NCBI GenBank assembly: GCA_001949185.1
Contig: BDGG01000017.1
Coordinates: 682,001-746,000 of the forward strand
Direction of reading: 5' to 3'
Source of the DNA: Ramazzottius varieornatus
Lineage: Eukaryota; Tardigrada; Eutardigrada; Parachela; Ramazzottiidae
Length of the DNA stretch: 64,000 nucleotides
Shown: one piece after another, positions 23,522 to 35,636 of the stretch
How positions within the stretch are numbered: the first letter of the stretch is position 1
How the letters are laid out: the number at the start of each line of letters is the position of its first letter
Notes under the pieces: generated by a model
Told to the model about the DNA's origin: nothing
Databases searched by the model: none
What the model saw: only the letters and a program-made list of their open reading frames with translations
Program-made: the position numbers and the translations under genes

Positions 23522-23888
23522 ATGCATTGGAGAGTATACGGACTTTACCTTGTGATGGCCCTCGTCCTCGCTCTTGAAGTTTCCGCCAAGGACACGGCTG
23601 GACTGAAGCAGCTCTTAAGTAAAGACCTTCTGAACTAGTGACACTAAGCCTGGTATAACTGTCTGTTTTCTTATTCCTTGCAGGAGCCAAGCGGGATGGA
23701 TGGGGAGGCGGATCGTATGGCTATCGTGGCTTTGGCGGCTTCGGCGGTCTAGGAGGTTTCGGTGGTGGCTTCGGCTTCCCCATGTAAGTCAGGACCTCCG
23801 TCTCCGTGTCGCCGTCCCTAACATTCACTATGTCTTGTTCGATCTCAACAGGGGTGGTTATGGATATGGTTACCGACGTGGAGACTGA
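23522..23888 (+). CDS. Secreted glycine/aromatic-rich peptide precursor, 3 exons, 77 aa
   Basis: Exons 23522-23618, 23684-23783 and 23852-23888 join in phase to a 77-residue product. It starts with a signal peptide (MHWRVYGLYLVMALVLALEV, cleavage near VSA), a short propeptide, a basic cleavage site RAKR, and then a mature stretch built of Gly with Phe/Tyr (YGYRGFGGFGGLGG, GGFGGGFGF, GGYGYGYRRGD). This layout is that of the glycine-rich secreted peptides of ecdysozoans (for example the nematode NLP/caenacin and arthropod glycine-rich antimicrobial or cuticular peptides). Homology cannot be claimed on composition alone. Introns of 65 and 68 bp are among the shorter ones in the window. A decayed copy of its second exon end lies about 390 bp downstream. 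Role in defence or cuticle is inference. Confidence 0.75.
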
Positions 23889-25197
23889 GGAGATATTCCT
23901 CCACAAGACATACCTCCAGCCATGTGACAAATGCCTGAGAAACTACTAAGCACAATGTGGAACATATTCCGAGAAGCACTTCTTCTCCTCTATATTTGGA
24001 TCAGACAAGGCAGATTGCTCGCCTGCGGCTGACCCTTGAATATTCGATTACGCTTGAGATTATGTTGACAATATTCGTCATAACGACAGTGGGCACCTCG
24101 AACCTAATAGCAAGATCTTCAATCAACAGTGTTTTCAACCGGAAGCTTTTTTGACTTTTTTCTTGATCATTTGTCGGAGGCTTCGGTGGTTTTATGTAAG
24201 CGTTTTTGGTTGATATGAGGTCGACAACAGAGAGAGAGCTGCGCCAGTTGGAGTTGCGATAGCGGTCATCTCGAGACCCTTACGATCAAGAGCCTTGTTT
24301 CAGCACGGAAATTAAACTTCAAATTACGTTGCATTGGTTATATGGCCAAGAATTAATGGATCTCCGACGAAAGTTAAATCAAAAGCAAAGATTCGACGAA
24401 TGAAACCAGCACCATTTAGTAGAAAACATACACTTGCCCCATTCTGGCATATGCTCCATAAATGGCCGTTTCAGATTTTGTAAAACTTGCTCCCGCGTCT
24501 CCAGGAGCCCCTGGACAGAAAATTCTTGCGTTATAGTGACAAAGGGGTAGGATACCGTAAAAACCATCTGTCGCTCGAACGCTCATAAGTTTTAAACATG
24601 AACGTCTACCGCCGTCTACGACATTAGAATTAGCAGTACCCGGAGATGAATTAAGGCTTGCGAGGTAGATACAGTTCCATGTTGACGAGTAGCGAACGAT
24701 TAGCCGTCATTTCCGGTTCGCATGTACAACCTGATTCGACCAGGACGTAGTCTTGTCCAAATATAGAAACCGGGCCTATGAAAAGAAGCCAGCTTAACAA
24801 TGGTCTTTGGCGGTCTTGTCAGAGCGGAGGGAGCAGCCGATGACCAGTCTGACCTGGGGGATGAGTTATGAAGAGATAGGGGGTGAAGAGCTGCCGACAA
24901 CCGCCGTTCACATACCAACACTTGGTCCGCCTGTCAAGACAAGAACCATGTCATTGGAATGGCTTCTCCCCTTTTAGCATGCAGCCTACTAAATCTAAAA
25001 CAGTGTTGGAGTCTGAGGGAGCAAACTTACTTGCATTTACTATAGGTGATAGTCTGAACAAAGAGTCCCGGAAACTGGGCAATCCACACTGTGGCGCCAG
25101 AGGTTGCCGAAGTTGCGTTGATTGGTGTCACCTAATTGGCCCAACACAAGCAAGTAATTGAAAGTGATGTCGAGTTTGGTCAAGAATGGAGTGGATA
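23889..25197. other. Gene-free stretch with a possible exon relic
   Basis: There is no supported gene. At 24174-24193 a short GGFGGF-encoding stretch followed by tgtaagc resembles the end of exon 2 of the upstream glycine-rich peptide gene, suggesting a decayed tandem copy. Confidence 0.4.
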
Positions 25198-25679
25198 TCA
25201 TACCACGTCGGTCGTAGTTTCGCATGGGCTAGATGGCAAGTCGAAACACCTACAAGAAAGCCAAGAACCCACTGGCATGCCTATCCGCTTCACCCGCCTC
25301 TCATGGGATGGGAGGGAACGGCGTTGGATACTAACCCTTTGTCGGTACAGAAATCGTCACTCTTGCGCGCCATCCGTAATCGACCACCTGCTGTGTCCAG
25401 TAGTTCACGCATATCAGCGTGTACCTCCATCAGGGACTTGGGAATAGCTTGTGGGTTGGCTTGGAAAGGTCCGAAAGAAGCAGCTGATGATAGACTCTTC
25501 CCTTGGCGAAGTCCATGGGCCTGCTGATTGCCCTCCATACCTGTGGCGCACTGGCTGTCCATCTCAGTAGTGATGTGCTTCAGTCCGTCGCTGCCTCTAA
25601 TGCAGTCCGCCGTCAAGGAACATTTTACAGAGGCCAGCAAGCCTGTCAACAAAATGACACTAAACTCTAGAAACTTCAT
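25198..25679 (-). CDS. Small secreted Cys-containing protein, 2 exons, 131 aa
   Basis: Exon 1 (25679-25336) opens MKFLEFSVILLTGLLASV, a clear signal peptide, and continues with a hydrophilic chain with few cysteines and a helix around SLMEVHADMRELLDT. A basic site (RLRMARK) precedes the Cys-rich end. The donor at GG|GTTAGT and the acceptor ttgtag at 25250 join in phase to exon 2 (25249-25198), adding two cysteines (GCFDLPSSPC) before TGA. The mature product has about five cysteines after the cleavage site, or four if the cut falls after the first. I recognise no family. The unspliced frame would instead end LVSNAVPSHPMRGG; the spliced form is preferred because it adds paired cysteines and keeps phase. 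Confidence 0.6.
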
Positions 25680-26334
25680 ACTGCCGTCCAGCCTATACAG
25701 TGCATCACAGCCGACATACACTATACCGCATGTGCTGCTGTCACGGCGATAGTTTCGCCACTCTTCTTCTTCTTTTTCTTCAGCATCTGCCGCATATCCA
25801 CACGTTGACAACAATGCACGATGATCGTTTCAGCCTCACGATAGCCTTGGGCCAGTCTTGAACTTGATAACCTGAGTAACCGCTCCGTACAGTTTGTGCC
25901 GCACCTCGTAACACCTTGATACACCGCAGATCACTGGTCAAAGTAAGGACGGATCAATGGGAAGAAGAAGTGGGTTACCAATTTTACAGTTCGTCCAGAG
26001 TCCAGAATCCACAGCGGAAATCAGAATAATTTGGAGGAGGCATAATTATATATACATAGTATTATGGAAGGTTGAAAACAAAAGAAGAGTGGGCGGCATG
26101 CTGCAGCAACTGTCCAATGACAGTACGCCTCAGTTAACAGTAAAATTGCATGTCGATTGATTTTGGATTAATTGCCTGCACCACTGATGTTGGAGTTTTC
26201 TTCGATGCATAATCATTATGGGATCGTCTTCCGAGAATGTTGGTGTCGATTGCTAACAGCGTGACTGTCGGACAATCCGGAGTGGGGATCAGCCGTAGCA
26301 GCAGGACGAGGAAAGAATAGCATCAAGGCTGAAG
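25680..26334. other. Intergenic region between divergent genes
   Basis: This 655-bp interval lies between the secreted protein (-) and GET3 (+) and probably holds both promoters. A short AT-rich run (taattatatatacatagtat) is at about 26044-26063. No exon is supported. Confidence 0.45.
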
Positions 26335-27811
26335 ATGGCTGCAGCAGATGACGGCGACATGAAGATGAAGGCAACCGATCCGACCATCCGCAACCTGCTA
26401 GAGCAAACTTCTCTGCGCTGGATCTTTGTCGGGGGTAAAGGCGGCGTGGGCAAAACCACCTGCAGGTATGGCGGCGAATGGCTGGGCTAACTTGAGAGCC
26501 GGCGCGTCTGTTGGAGTGGGACTTGTGCCTGCATATAATTATGTGGCTTACCTTTCTGTAATTCTGTTGTAGTTGCTCTCTAGCTGTCCTAATGGCCAAG
26601 CACCGGCAGAGTGTCCTCCTCATCTCCACCGACCCTGCTCACAACGTCTCCGATGCTTTCAGGCAAAAGTTTACAAAGTACCCGACACTGGTGGCGGGCT
26701 TTACCAACCTTCACGCCATGGTAAATCCTTTCCCGATTGAGTAAATGGCTATCATACGATACTGTACTCTGCAGGAGATTGATCCACAAGTACAGAACAA
26801 GACGGAAGAGATTGAGGATATGCCCATTAACGATGAAGACGGTAAAGTGTCCTTTGCAATGTATGTAAAGTGTGGTGGAGTATCGACATGTCGATGTCTG
26901 GCTATGTGTATATATATGTATATAGACTTGTGGAACGTCGGTCGGAAAATGGTGGTGGACATTACCAACTCCCTGCCGGGTATCGACGAAGCCATGAGTT
27001 ACGCGGAGGTGATGAAGTGAGTCGGCCTTCTCCTGGTCTGTAACCATTGCTGTGACAGTGAAGTGTGGTGGTTGATAGGCTGGTGCAGAGTTTGAACTTT
27101 AGCGTAGTCATCTTCGACACGGCGCCCACCGGTCACACTCTGCGCCTGCTAGCCTTCCCCGAAGTCTTTGAGCAAGGACTGAGCAAGATGGTCAAGTTGA
27201 AGAACAAGATTGGCCCCATCTTCTCCCAGATGTCCAGCATGATGGGCTTGGGGCAGGGCCCTTCCGACTACGACCACATATCCAAGAAGCTGGACGACCT
27301 ACTGCCCACCATCCGCACCATCAACCAGCAATTCCACAACCCCGAAATGACCACCTTTGTTGGCGTCTGTATCGCCGAGTTCCTCTCCCTCTTTGAAACG
27401 GAACGCCTAGGTACGCCTTTCTTCCACTGTACCCTATAGCCTCTGGTCTTCCATGCCGATGTCTTTCTCTTTGCAGTGCAAACGCTGGCTAAACACGGCA
27501 TCGACATCCACAACATCATTGTCAACCAATTGGTCTATCCTCTGGCGCATCATCCTTGTCCACTTTGCCAATCACGGAAGAAACTGCAACAAAAGTATCT
27601 ACAGCAAGTAAGGTCCCTCCACCACGACTCTTTTGCCAGAGAATAGTGTGCATATCTGCTGTATGCTTTTCATTGCCTGTTGCAGATCGAGAATTTGTAT
27701 GAGGACTTTAACGTGGTAAAGATACCTCTTCTGCAAGATGAAGTCCGCGGTAAAGAAGCCCTGGAAGCCTTCTCAGAAATGCTGGTAACACCTTACCGTC
27801 CCTCGTCGTAA
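26335..27811 (+). CDS. ASNA1: GET3/ASNA1 (TRC40) ATPase for tail-anchored protein insertion
   Basis: A cytosolic dimeric ATPase that hands tail-anchored membrane proteins to the endoplasmic reticulum. The start MAAADDGD is followed by the P-loop [14 protein letters not shown], which is split by an intron after TGCAG. Then come the switch [25 protein letters not shown] (A-loop region), [17 protein letters not shown], the Met-rich client-binding helix [20 protein letters not shown], the segment [25 protein letters not shown], and the zinc-binding dimer motif [15 protein letters not shown] (CxxC). It ends [20 protein letters not shown], as in the family. About seven coding exons join in phase; stop TAA at 27809-27811. 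The acidic linker [12 protein letters not shown] differs from vertebrate proteins but lies in a known variable spot. All catalytic motifs are intact. Confidence 0.96.
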
Positions 27812-28317
27812 GGTAACCCTCTTTTTGACTAGTCGTTACCCCCCGGGTAGGGCCTTTTTAACATTCTCATCTGCCTTTTTAAAATCCCGCTTTCAGCGAG
27901 CATCTTTTTAACTGCAGCCTACTTCCGGTTGGCTCTTACCGTTTCAACACTTGCACCACTTGAGATGCCTGCCTGACTAGAGACTGCACATATATGTATC
28001 AGTTTCGATATCGTTAGACGAAGAAAACAATGGCAAAGATGGATAGAAAGAAGAACTAAGATGATAAAATGACGGAGCTCATATTCGATCGAAAGATGGT
28101 TAGCTAGAAAGAGCAGTGAAGTGAGCGGCTGCGAGCCTCGTTCATATCAAGACAGTGCTGCAGGAGAGGATCCGATAAAGGATCGACAGTCCGCCGTGAA
28201 ACATCGGCTCTTGACTTGCCCTGTGAGAAGGCACAGCCACCCTCAAAGTCCCGCTGTCCTCCTGAGGCTCCTCCAGCTGCCATCCTGGGGATGCTTCTCC
28301 CTCTGCCAGGCAGGGAG
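27812..28317. other. Convergent 3' ends, no gene
   Basis: The GET3 gene (+) and the coiled-coil gene (-) end facing each other here. Nothing else is supported. Confidence 0.45.
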
Positions 28318-30577
28318 TCATGGCTGGAAGTGCCAGAGTGGGCTCGCTTCTCGCCATGTCCTCTGCCATGAGGCGGGCCTTTGTGGCCATGGCCGGCCGG
28401 CCGGCCGGTAGTGGGCAGGGGGAATGTCGGCATCGCTGCTCTGGTACCTGGCCTGCTCCTTGGCCCGTGACAGCGCATGCTTCAGCTCGACGTACTTGCC
28501 TTCATAGGTTCGAATAGCTTCATAGAAGGAGATAAGCTCCTCCTGACGACTGTTTTGCTTCTTCAAGGCTTCATACTCTTCGCTCAGGCCTTTCAGCTCC
28601 TTAAAAGTCCCCTGTGCCGCCATTTCCGCTAAGCCAAGTACAACAGTAGCCATTACTCGGTTTTGTCATGTTTGACTAGTCACGACATACCTTCTTTCAG
28701 TCTTCCTTTTGCGCCTTTAATTTCCTGGCATAGAGCTCGAAGTCGCGCAACATTTTCTGTCAAGAGTATGACTACATTAGTAAAGGAAAAATGTGTCGTC
28801 TTCTTCTGACCATTATAGCCTATCGTACCTTGGCGCTTTTGGGAACTGGCCACAATCTGGGCCTTGATGTCGCGAATCTTGGCATCAGTCTGGTTCTGCA
28901 ACTGGGCCAAGTCTTGCGCAAAGCTTTCGTCCATTTCCTGCTCTAGTCGTTGCTGTTGCTCAATTAAGACACTGAATTCTTTCATGGTTTCTTCTTTTTC
29001 CTTGAGCTGGCTTCTAGCCAGCTCAGTCTCCCGTTGCCGCATTTCAATGTCTCTCTCTCTTTCCCGTGTTTGCTTATCCAGCTGGCCAGCTTGATCTTCC
29101 AACTGTCTGATGTGGTCTTCTACTCCGCGCAACTGCTTGTCCTACAGAGAGAATAGGCCCGTTATATATGCAGCCGCCTCTGTCAGTAAGGTGGAAGTGA
29201 AGAGGGGGCGTCTATCTAACCAGGGTGCGCAGTTCTCGACTCATGGCTTCGTCTTCCAAGCGGTTGCTGGCTTCTTGCCGTCTCAGCTTCTCCTCGGCAC
29301 TAGCCAGGGCGCACTTGGCCCGTTCTTGCAGCTGCTGGTTGCTCTGGCTGATCTGCTTAATTTCCGCCTCCATCATGTCGTTCTCGGCCTTCAAGTGTTG
29401 CACTTCCTGCCGGTACTGCATCAAGGTAGCCTCATGGGGATTACATCGGTCGTAGCTGGACAACTGCCGCTCCAGCTCCTCCAATTCTTCCCGATGCTGG
29501 TTGATCTACCGTAGGCAAAGAAGCAGGCGTCAATCGGATACGTATAATATGACTGTGATGTTATGGGGGGTATAGTCATGAGGATGTAGTGGAACTGGAC
29601 TTACCAACGGAATTTACCTGCTGATTCTTCTCTTCCAGCTCTTTGCCATAGGTGCATTCGGACAAGGCCAGTTCCTTCTCGGCCTGTGACTTGTGACGAA
29701 GATAGTCGCCTTCGGCCTGAGCGATGGAGTACTCGAGGCTGTTCAGGCTCTTTTGCACTTCTTGAGCTTCCAGTGACAAGGCAGCGTCTTCGGCCACCAA
29801 GTCCTTCACCTGCTGCTCCATCTCTTTCGTTTCCACTTGAATCTGCTAACAGCTAGAACGTTATGCGATCAAGAAAGTGATGCATGATGATACTTGCGCT
29901 ATCGTACCTGCTGATGATAAGCTTGAGCTTGGGCCATTTGGTTCTCCATGGAGGAGATGGCTTTGTTGGTCCGTTGGATTTCCTGCTCCAGAGCGGCCAG
30001 TTCGCTGCTGGTCTTGCTAGCCTCCACAGCCACATCCTTCTCAAAGTTTATCCGTTCATCCTGCTTCTTCTTCAGCTGAAAGACCAGACCGACATGGTTA
30101 AACTTAATTCAGTCTTTAATCCACAAGTTCAAAACATAATTAAGCGTTACTTTACCTCAACTTTGTAATTGTTGCGAATTTCTGTCAACTTGTTCCACAA
30201 ACGAAGAGAGGCCTGAAAACTCCACAACCTTATTTTTTGCTGTGGTAAAACAATGATGAAATGACAGACAGAAGAGGACTGTTGAGGTGCTGTACCTCCA
30301 TGTGCTTTGATACTGCAGCATCAGGGTCATCGCTGTTAGGGACTGTGTTGACTTCCTTGTCGAGGCTAGCCAGCTCCTCGTCTATCATCTTCTGCAATTC
30401 GGCATCCAGTGCCTGTACCATAGACTTTTTGGGCCGGCATTGGTCCAGCGTCATCTTTCTCTCCATCATGCCCCACATGTCCTTCTGTGGGCTTCCACCC
30501 GTCATTAGCGCAGGAAAGTATGCGGAGGAAGGCAACAGCGAGGCCTTCTCACAGGCAAACTCCTTGTCCCAGCTCAT
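28318..30577 (-). CDS. Long coiled-coil protein, unrecognised
   Basis: Starts MSWDKEFACEKASLL (ATG 30575-30577) and is assembled from about nine short exons that stay in phase. The first 100 residues are mixed. After ASLRLWNKLTEIRNNYK the chain becomes nearly continuous heptads: EQEIQRTNKAISSMENQ, VQKSLNSLEYSIAQAEGDY, QYRQEVQHLKAENDMMEAE, LEDQAGQLDKQTRERERDIE and IEQQQRLEQEMDESFAQDL. The last helix reads FKELKGLSEEYEALKKQN. The C-terminal 40 residues are Pro/Trp/Arg-rich and may be misread, because all three frames are open over a GC-rich stretch containing GGCCGGCC repeats. Roughly 600 residues in total. Composition fits a centrosomal, ciliary or kinetochore scaffold, but no family-defining motif is seen and no function is assigned. 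Confidence 0.65.
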
Positions 30578-31245
30578 TCTGTCCGCCAAATAAAAGATGG
30601 TCAACTAGCTCAAGAACTAGCCCGGTGTCAACTAGCCCAGTGTCAGTCCGGGTGCCAATAGAGTCAACAGGCTTTCCCGGACGTCGCATAATACTCGCTC
30701 TTTTCAGCCGTGGAGCATTATTGTGCAACTAACCATCTCTGCCGCTTGCTTCCGAATACGGAGCTTAACAGATATCAGAAAGCACCTTATGCACGTACCA
30801 TCAACAGCAGACTGTGGTAGCTGCAACGGACAATGTGGGTTCAGCCAACAGAGAGTCCTATTTTCCTGCAGGTTAGCTGCTAGGTTACCTGCAAAACTCC
30901 AAAAGGACCTTTGAACTACAACTGAACAGGGAAAGAAACGGTGACTTTATTGACGGAAACTTTGGACCAGGACAAGTTCATCAACTGTCAAAACGCGGTA
31001 AAAAAAGTGGCGGTCATTTGTTTCGAACATGGATGAAAGTGAGAGCGAGGTTAATAAAAAAGAAACATGGACTATAGCGCTAATGAAAGGACCGTACTGT
31101 GGTATCGGTTGTCGACATCACCTTCGTCTGTATGCAGAAATGGCTGGCAGCGTCTGCAAGCAAAAGTTGAGCTATGTAAGGGAGTGACTGAGCACAAGTG
31201 GCAGGGCGAGGTACCGGTAGAAAAAAGCGAAAGGAAGGTGCTGCC
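30578..31245. other. Gene-free spacer
   Basis: This 668-bp interval separates two minus-strand genes and probably combines the coiled-coil gene promoter with the UBA1 3' untranslated region. No exon is supported. Confidence 0.45.
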
Positions 31246-34200
31246 TCAAGAAGAGTTGGCGGTGGTGGTGGGCGCAGAAGAAGCTTGTGGCAAATTGTAC
31301 TTGACATAGGGCACTTCGACATCTTCGCCCTGCAGGTCGTTACAGCAGACTTCAAAGACCAAACTCTTGACATGGGGCTCGACCTTGCGCTTGCTGATCT
31401 TGCGGACCAGCTCGGTCATCTTCCAGCCCATCCGTTCTTGAGCCTTGTCCTTGGGCAGGAAGAAGGAGTAGAGCATGGAGACGCCCTGGCTGAGCATGGT
31501 CACTTCCAGCTGGTGTTGGCGCTTGAAGTAGGCCAGAAAGTCGGCCAGCGTCATGTCGCCCTGCACCTCGAAGCGATCCCACAGGGTCCACTCCTTGTCA
31601 CCGTACTTGTTCTTGGGGGCTGGCATGGGCTCGCTAAAGCCAAAGTAGGGCAGCGCCAGGTTGACAAAGGAATTCTTGTGCTGCTCCAACGACTTGTGTC
31701 CTGCAACCAGCCCTCACACATGACCTTACGTCCCACTTCTGGCTACCACTTTGTGGCCGTGCAAAGGACAGCTTCAGAACAATGGCTCGTCAAGTTGCTC
31801 ATGCAGCCATGTTACATGCTCAGCATGCCAGGTATATGCAGCTGCTTGACAGAGGCCGAGGACTATATCGTAAGGCAATGTCTAGGCGGCAGCCACCATA
31901 CGACTATCTTACGGGAAAGAAAGCGGGCCACATACCTTGGAGCAGCTTGTACAGTTCCAGACAAACCAGGCCGACAACGAGGGAAGTGGTGGTGGCGATG
32001 GCGGGGATGATCTTGCCGGCAATGAGCTTGGACTTGTGCCGGTCAGCCGGGGCAATGTCGTAGTTTTCGGCCCGCAAGTTAGAGGTGGCCACGATAAAGT
32101 CCATGTGGAAGTTGCTGTCGTCGTCCTTCTCAAACTCGATAGCCTTCATGCGAAAGCCTGCAAGACATACATTTGGCTGGCCATAGTAGATGGTAGTATG
32201 TATAATATAGTGTGTGCCCCGAGGTACCTTTGAGGGCGGCGGGCGGTGGCAGGCTGTGCAGCATGTCGCTGAGGGTCTGGTTGTCCTGATCCTGCAGGGA
32301 ATGGCCAGCATCGCTACTCTGCTGTGTCTGTTCGGCTTCGGTGGTGGCAATCTTCAGGCCTTGCTTGGGCTGGAAGGGCGGCAGATGGATGGCCGCCGCC
32401 ATGTCGTGCACTTCCGACGGCGACAGGTTACGGGCTAGACCGTACATTTCCGCCTTCAAGCTGGCCAGCGCAATGATAAAGCCCAAGTGCATGGCGTTGT
32501 CGGCGTTAAACGTCACTACAACCAACAGCAAGCCTTTATACTGCATCAACGGCAATAAGAATATAATTATATGGCTAGTAAGGCCACCTACGAGCATGGG
32601 GACAGCGTTTAGGACCGGACCAAAAAGGTGTGCCGGAGGTGGTCATTTGGTCCTTGGGGAAGTTGTACAGTAGCTGCAAGATTTGGTTGACAAACAAGTC
32701 TTCAAAGTGTTGGCGCGCCAGCAGGACGCAGTCGGCGAAACTCTTGGGCTTCTCCTCGACCAGACACTTTTTCAGCAGCTCAACCATCTCCAAGGGCTGC
32801 GCTCCCGGTAGCTTCAGCACATGCTCCCCTATGTACTTGGGGTCTTCCAGATACCTAGCCAAGACGCAGGGGACAGCGCTATAGCCACAGTTAAGCGGGG
32901 CCACATGACAAGAAGGGACAAACAAACTAACCGGTTAACATGGCCGGCCGGGGCGTTGAAGAGGCCCTCAAACAAGTCGCGGGCCCACTGTAGCGTGTGC
33001 TCAATAGCGTTGGGAAAGTTCTTCAGTGTACAGATGGGGATGGACTTTTCCGGCGGATCTTGCGACGAGGAGTAGCTTTCCGTCAAGTGAGGGATGACCA
33101 CTTGGACGTTGCCCTTCGTTCCCAGCGTACCTGCAGAAACAAATCTCTCATGCACCGACTAGCATACAGCGACCATGCCCGCCACAATAAGCCAGAGTCT
33201 GTACGCAGGTGCCTGACATGCCTCCCCCCTACAGCTTCTCCTGACCAGCCATATGATGGAGAGCTAGCCTACCTGACTCCAGCAGGGGTTTCTTGTAGAA
33301 GACACAGCGGCGGTCCATATACATGCGGGCATCGACATTGTCCAGGGCGTTGGCCACGCCGTCCAGCCCTTCAAAGAAGGTGTCGTCGTAGACTTTTTCC
33401 GTGTCGGGACCGACACGGTTCTGGTGGGAGATAATGTTCAGCTGGGGATTCATGGCTTTGGCGGCGGCGGCAGCCACGTCCGACTTGATGCGTTGCACGT
33501 CCTGCGGACGGAAGAGAAACTGACGGTTCAAGTTGGACTTTTCAATGGTGTCCATGTCCGTGATGATGATCCGACCCTACAATAGAGGCTAGCCACCATT
33601 TAACACCGCAAGTCTGCTGGCTGATCTATACCCTTCATTTGTATTTACCGTATCTTCGTTTTGTCCTGAGTGCGATCATGCATACCTGCGGGGAACAGCC
33701 CAGGCCCATCATGGCGAAATTCTTGAGGAGTTCACAGCCGATGGCGCCGGAACCGACGACAAACCACTTGGAGGATTGCAGCTTGTGGACAAAGGCCTTG
33801 CCAAAGACGTGGTACTGGCCATCATAGCGCGAATTGTGGGCTTGGGCCTCTTCTTCGCTGATGACGAGGTTGGCGCCATTGGGGGCTGCTTCAGCAGAGG
33901 CTGCCGCTTGGCTAGTGGGCAGACACTCGAAGGCGTCAAAGTACAAAAACTGAAAGACGGGATGAAACTTGCCCGAGCAAGCCTTCAGCACTTCCTGGGC
34001 CGCAATGGAGCCCATCACCGACTGCATGGGACAGAGGTCGCCGCGACAAGTCCGGCTGACCGTCGTCAGCACAGCCTCGTCCAGCGCTTCCAAGCCACCT
34101 AAGGCTTCCTACAATTAACGGACAACCATAGTCAGCTTCTATCATGGTCGACAGGCCCTTCCGTTCCAGTTCCCACCTGTGATAAGCGACCCTTGACAGC

Positions 34201-35636
34201 CTGACAAAGGGCCACAAAGTTTAGGGCATCCTGCTGGTTGTGTGGCCGTGGGCTTTGGCCCTTGTGTTGCGCCCGGAAGTCGTCCAGCGCCATAGCGGCC
34301 AGATGCAACTGCTGGGGACGGCCCCACTTGGCAATGTCCATCTCGACAAAGGTGGGCTGTAGGAGCGAGTCGCGCAGCGTCTTGAAGTGCAGATGCTTGG
34401 CCATCTTCACCTGCGTCACCACGCCGCCCCGCACATAGGGGCTGTAGTGTGTCGTGTCGCCGATGGCGAACGAGTAGGGATTAATATACTTGATGCGCAA
34501 TGGCTCGGCCAAATGGTTCAACTCTTCCATCCCTTGCACTTCTTGGAAGCTGCAAACAAGATTCAATCTGCATGAGGTATGTGGCACGGAGGGCATCTAC
34601 AGCGCCTTACGTGACACAATCACCATCCTCCAGCCCATGACGAGCTTCGTCGGCGGCCGTCACCACTCCCTTCTCGTCGTGGGTAATCAGCGAGACCATG
34701 CAGGAGATGGGCGGCTCGCCGTTGCAGTCCAAGACGGTAAAGTCCGGCCCAAAGTCGCAAAAGAGCTGCCCCACCAAGCCAAAGGTTTTGCACAACAAAA
34801 AGTGGCCATTGTTCTGGCGACAAATGTCGTTGATGACCATCGACTCGGCCAGGCTGCCTTCCGTCATGACCACCACTTGGAACTGACTGAGAAAGTCCCG
34901 GCTCAACTGGCCGCGGTAGCTGGTGACGTCGACGTACATGTTCAGCTCGGCCAAGCGCGGACGACACACATCGACTCGACTCTTGCCCACGTCTTCCTCC
35001 CGTAGAAAGAACTGCGAAGCCAAATCGCCCATCTCCACATTACCTATAGCCAACCATGGACGGTACTTGGTACACAGTTAAGAAGCAGTCAGAGCGCAAA
35101 GGACAGACCATACCTTGGTCGTGGAGACAGACACTCTTGACACCACCCAAGATGATATTCTTGGCAATCTCCACGCCCAAACCTTTCAGGCCGGAAATGA
35201 GGATGCTGGTGGCGGCCATCCGTCGCATGGCTTCGTGACCCAGGACGTACAGCTGCCGCGAGTACAAGCCCTCGTCAATCTGCACTTCGTTGCAGTCACC
35301 CTGGTTGTGGCCATTAGTCTGGCCCACCGCCGTCATGCCGTGCGAGGCCGCGCGGACGGCCGGCTCTTCGTCAGCATGCTCCATGCCGTTGCGCGTCGAG
35401 GAATCCATGGCTATGCCCTCGCTCTGATGCGGAGGATGATTACCTTGAATATCACAAGAGACCAGAGCGTGGACAATGTCACCGTTGCTGTTGCTGACAG
35501 CGGAAGTAGCAGATGAGTTCGTTACAACAGTAGCAGCAGCAGCACAGTCAGAAGAAGAGGGATTGCGGCGTGGCTTCTTGGCAGGCGGACCTTCAAGCTC
35601 CTTTTCAGGCTGCTGATCGCCCAGATTGGTTGACAT
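31246..35636 (-). CDS. UBA1: Ubiquitin-activating enzyme E1 (UBA1)
   Basis: E1 adenylates ubiquitin and passes it as a thioester to E2 enzymes, in cytosol and nucleus. The start MSTNLGDQQ is followed by a basic nuclear-signal-like stretch PPAKKPRR. The inactive adenylation half contains [16 protein letters not shown] and [16 protein letters not shown]. The active half contains [37 protein letters not shown] and [14 protein letters not shown]. The catalytic cysteine lies in [19 protein letters not shown] at about 33.04 kb. Further blocks are [18 protein letters not shown] and the ubiquitin-fold domain at the C-terminus ([37 protein letters not shown]). About a dozen coding exons; the product is near 1,100 residues, normal for the family. 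The N-terminal 110 residues are a Ser/Ala-rich extension. A Gln-rich insertion ([13 protein letters not shown]) occurs in the second catalytic-cysteine domain region. Confidence 0.96.

Noticed and set aside
28385-28425. GGCCGGCC palindromic run at the end of the coiled-coil gene
   Set aside because: It is a short GC-rich palindrome inside or next to coding sequence; too short and unique here to call a regulatory or repeat element.
31198-32010. 270-residue plus-strand frame over the UBA1 C-terminus
   Set aside because: It is the complement of well-conserved UBA1 exons and covers an intron as well; no independent support.
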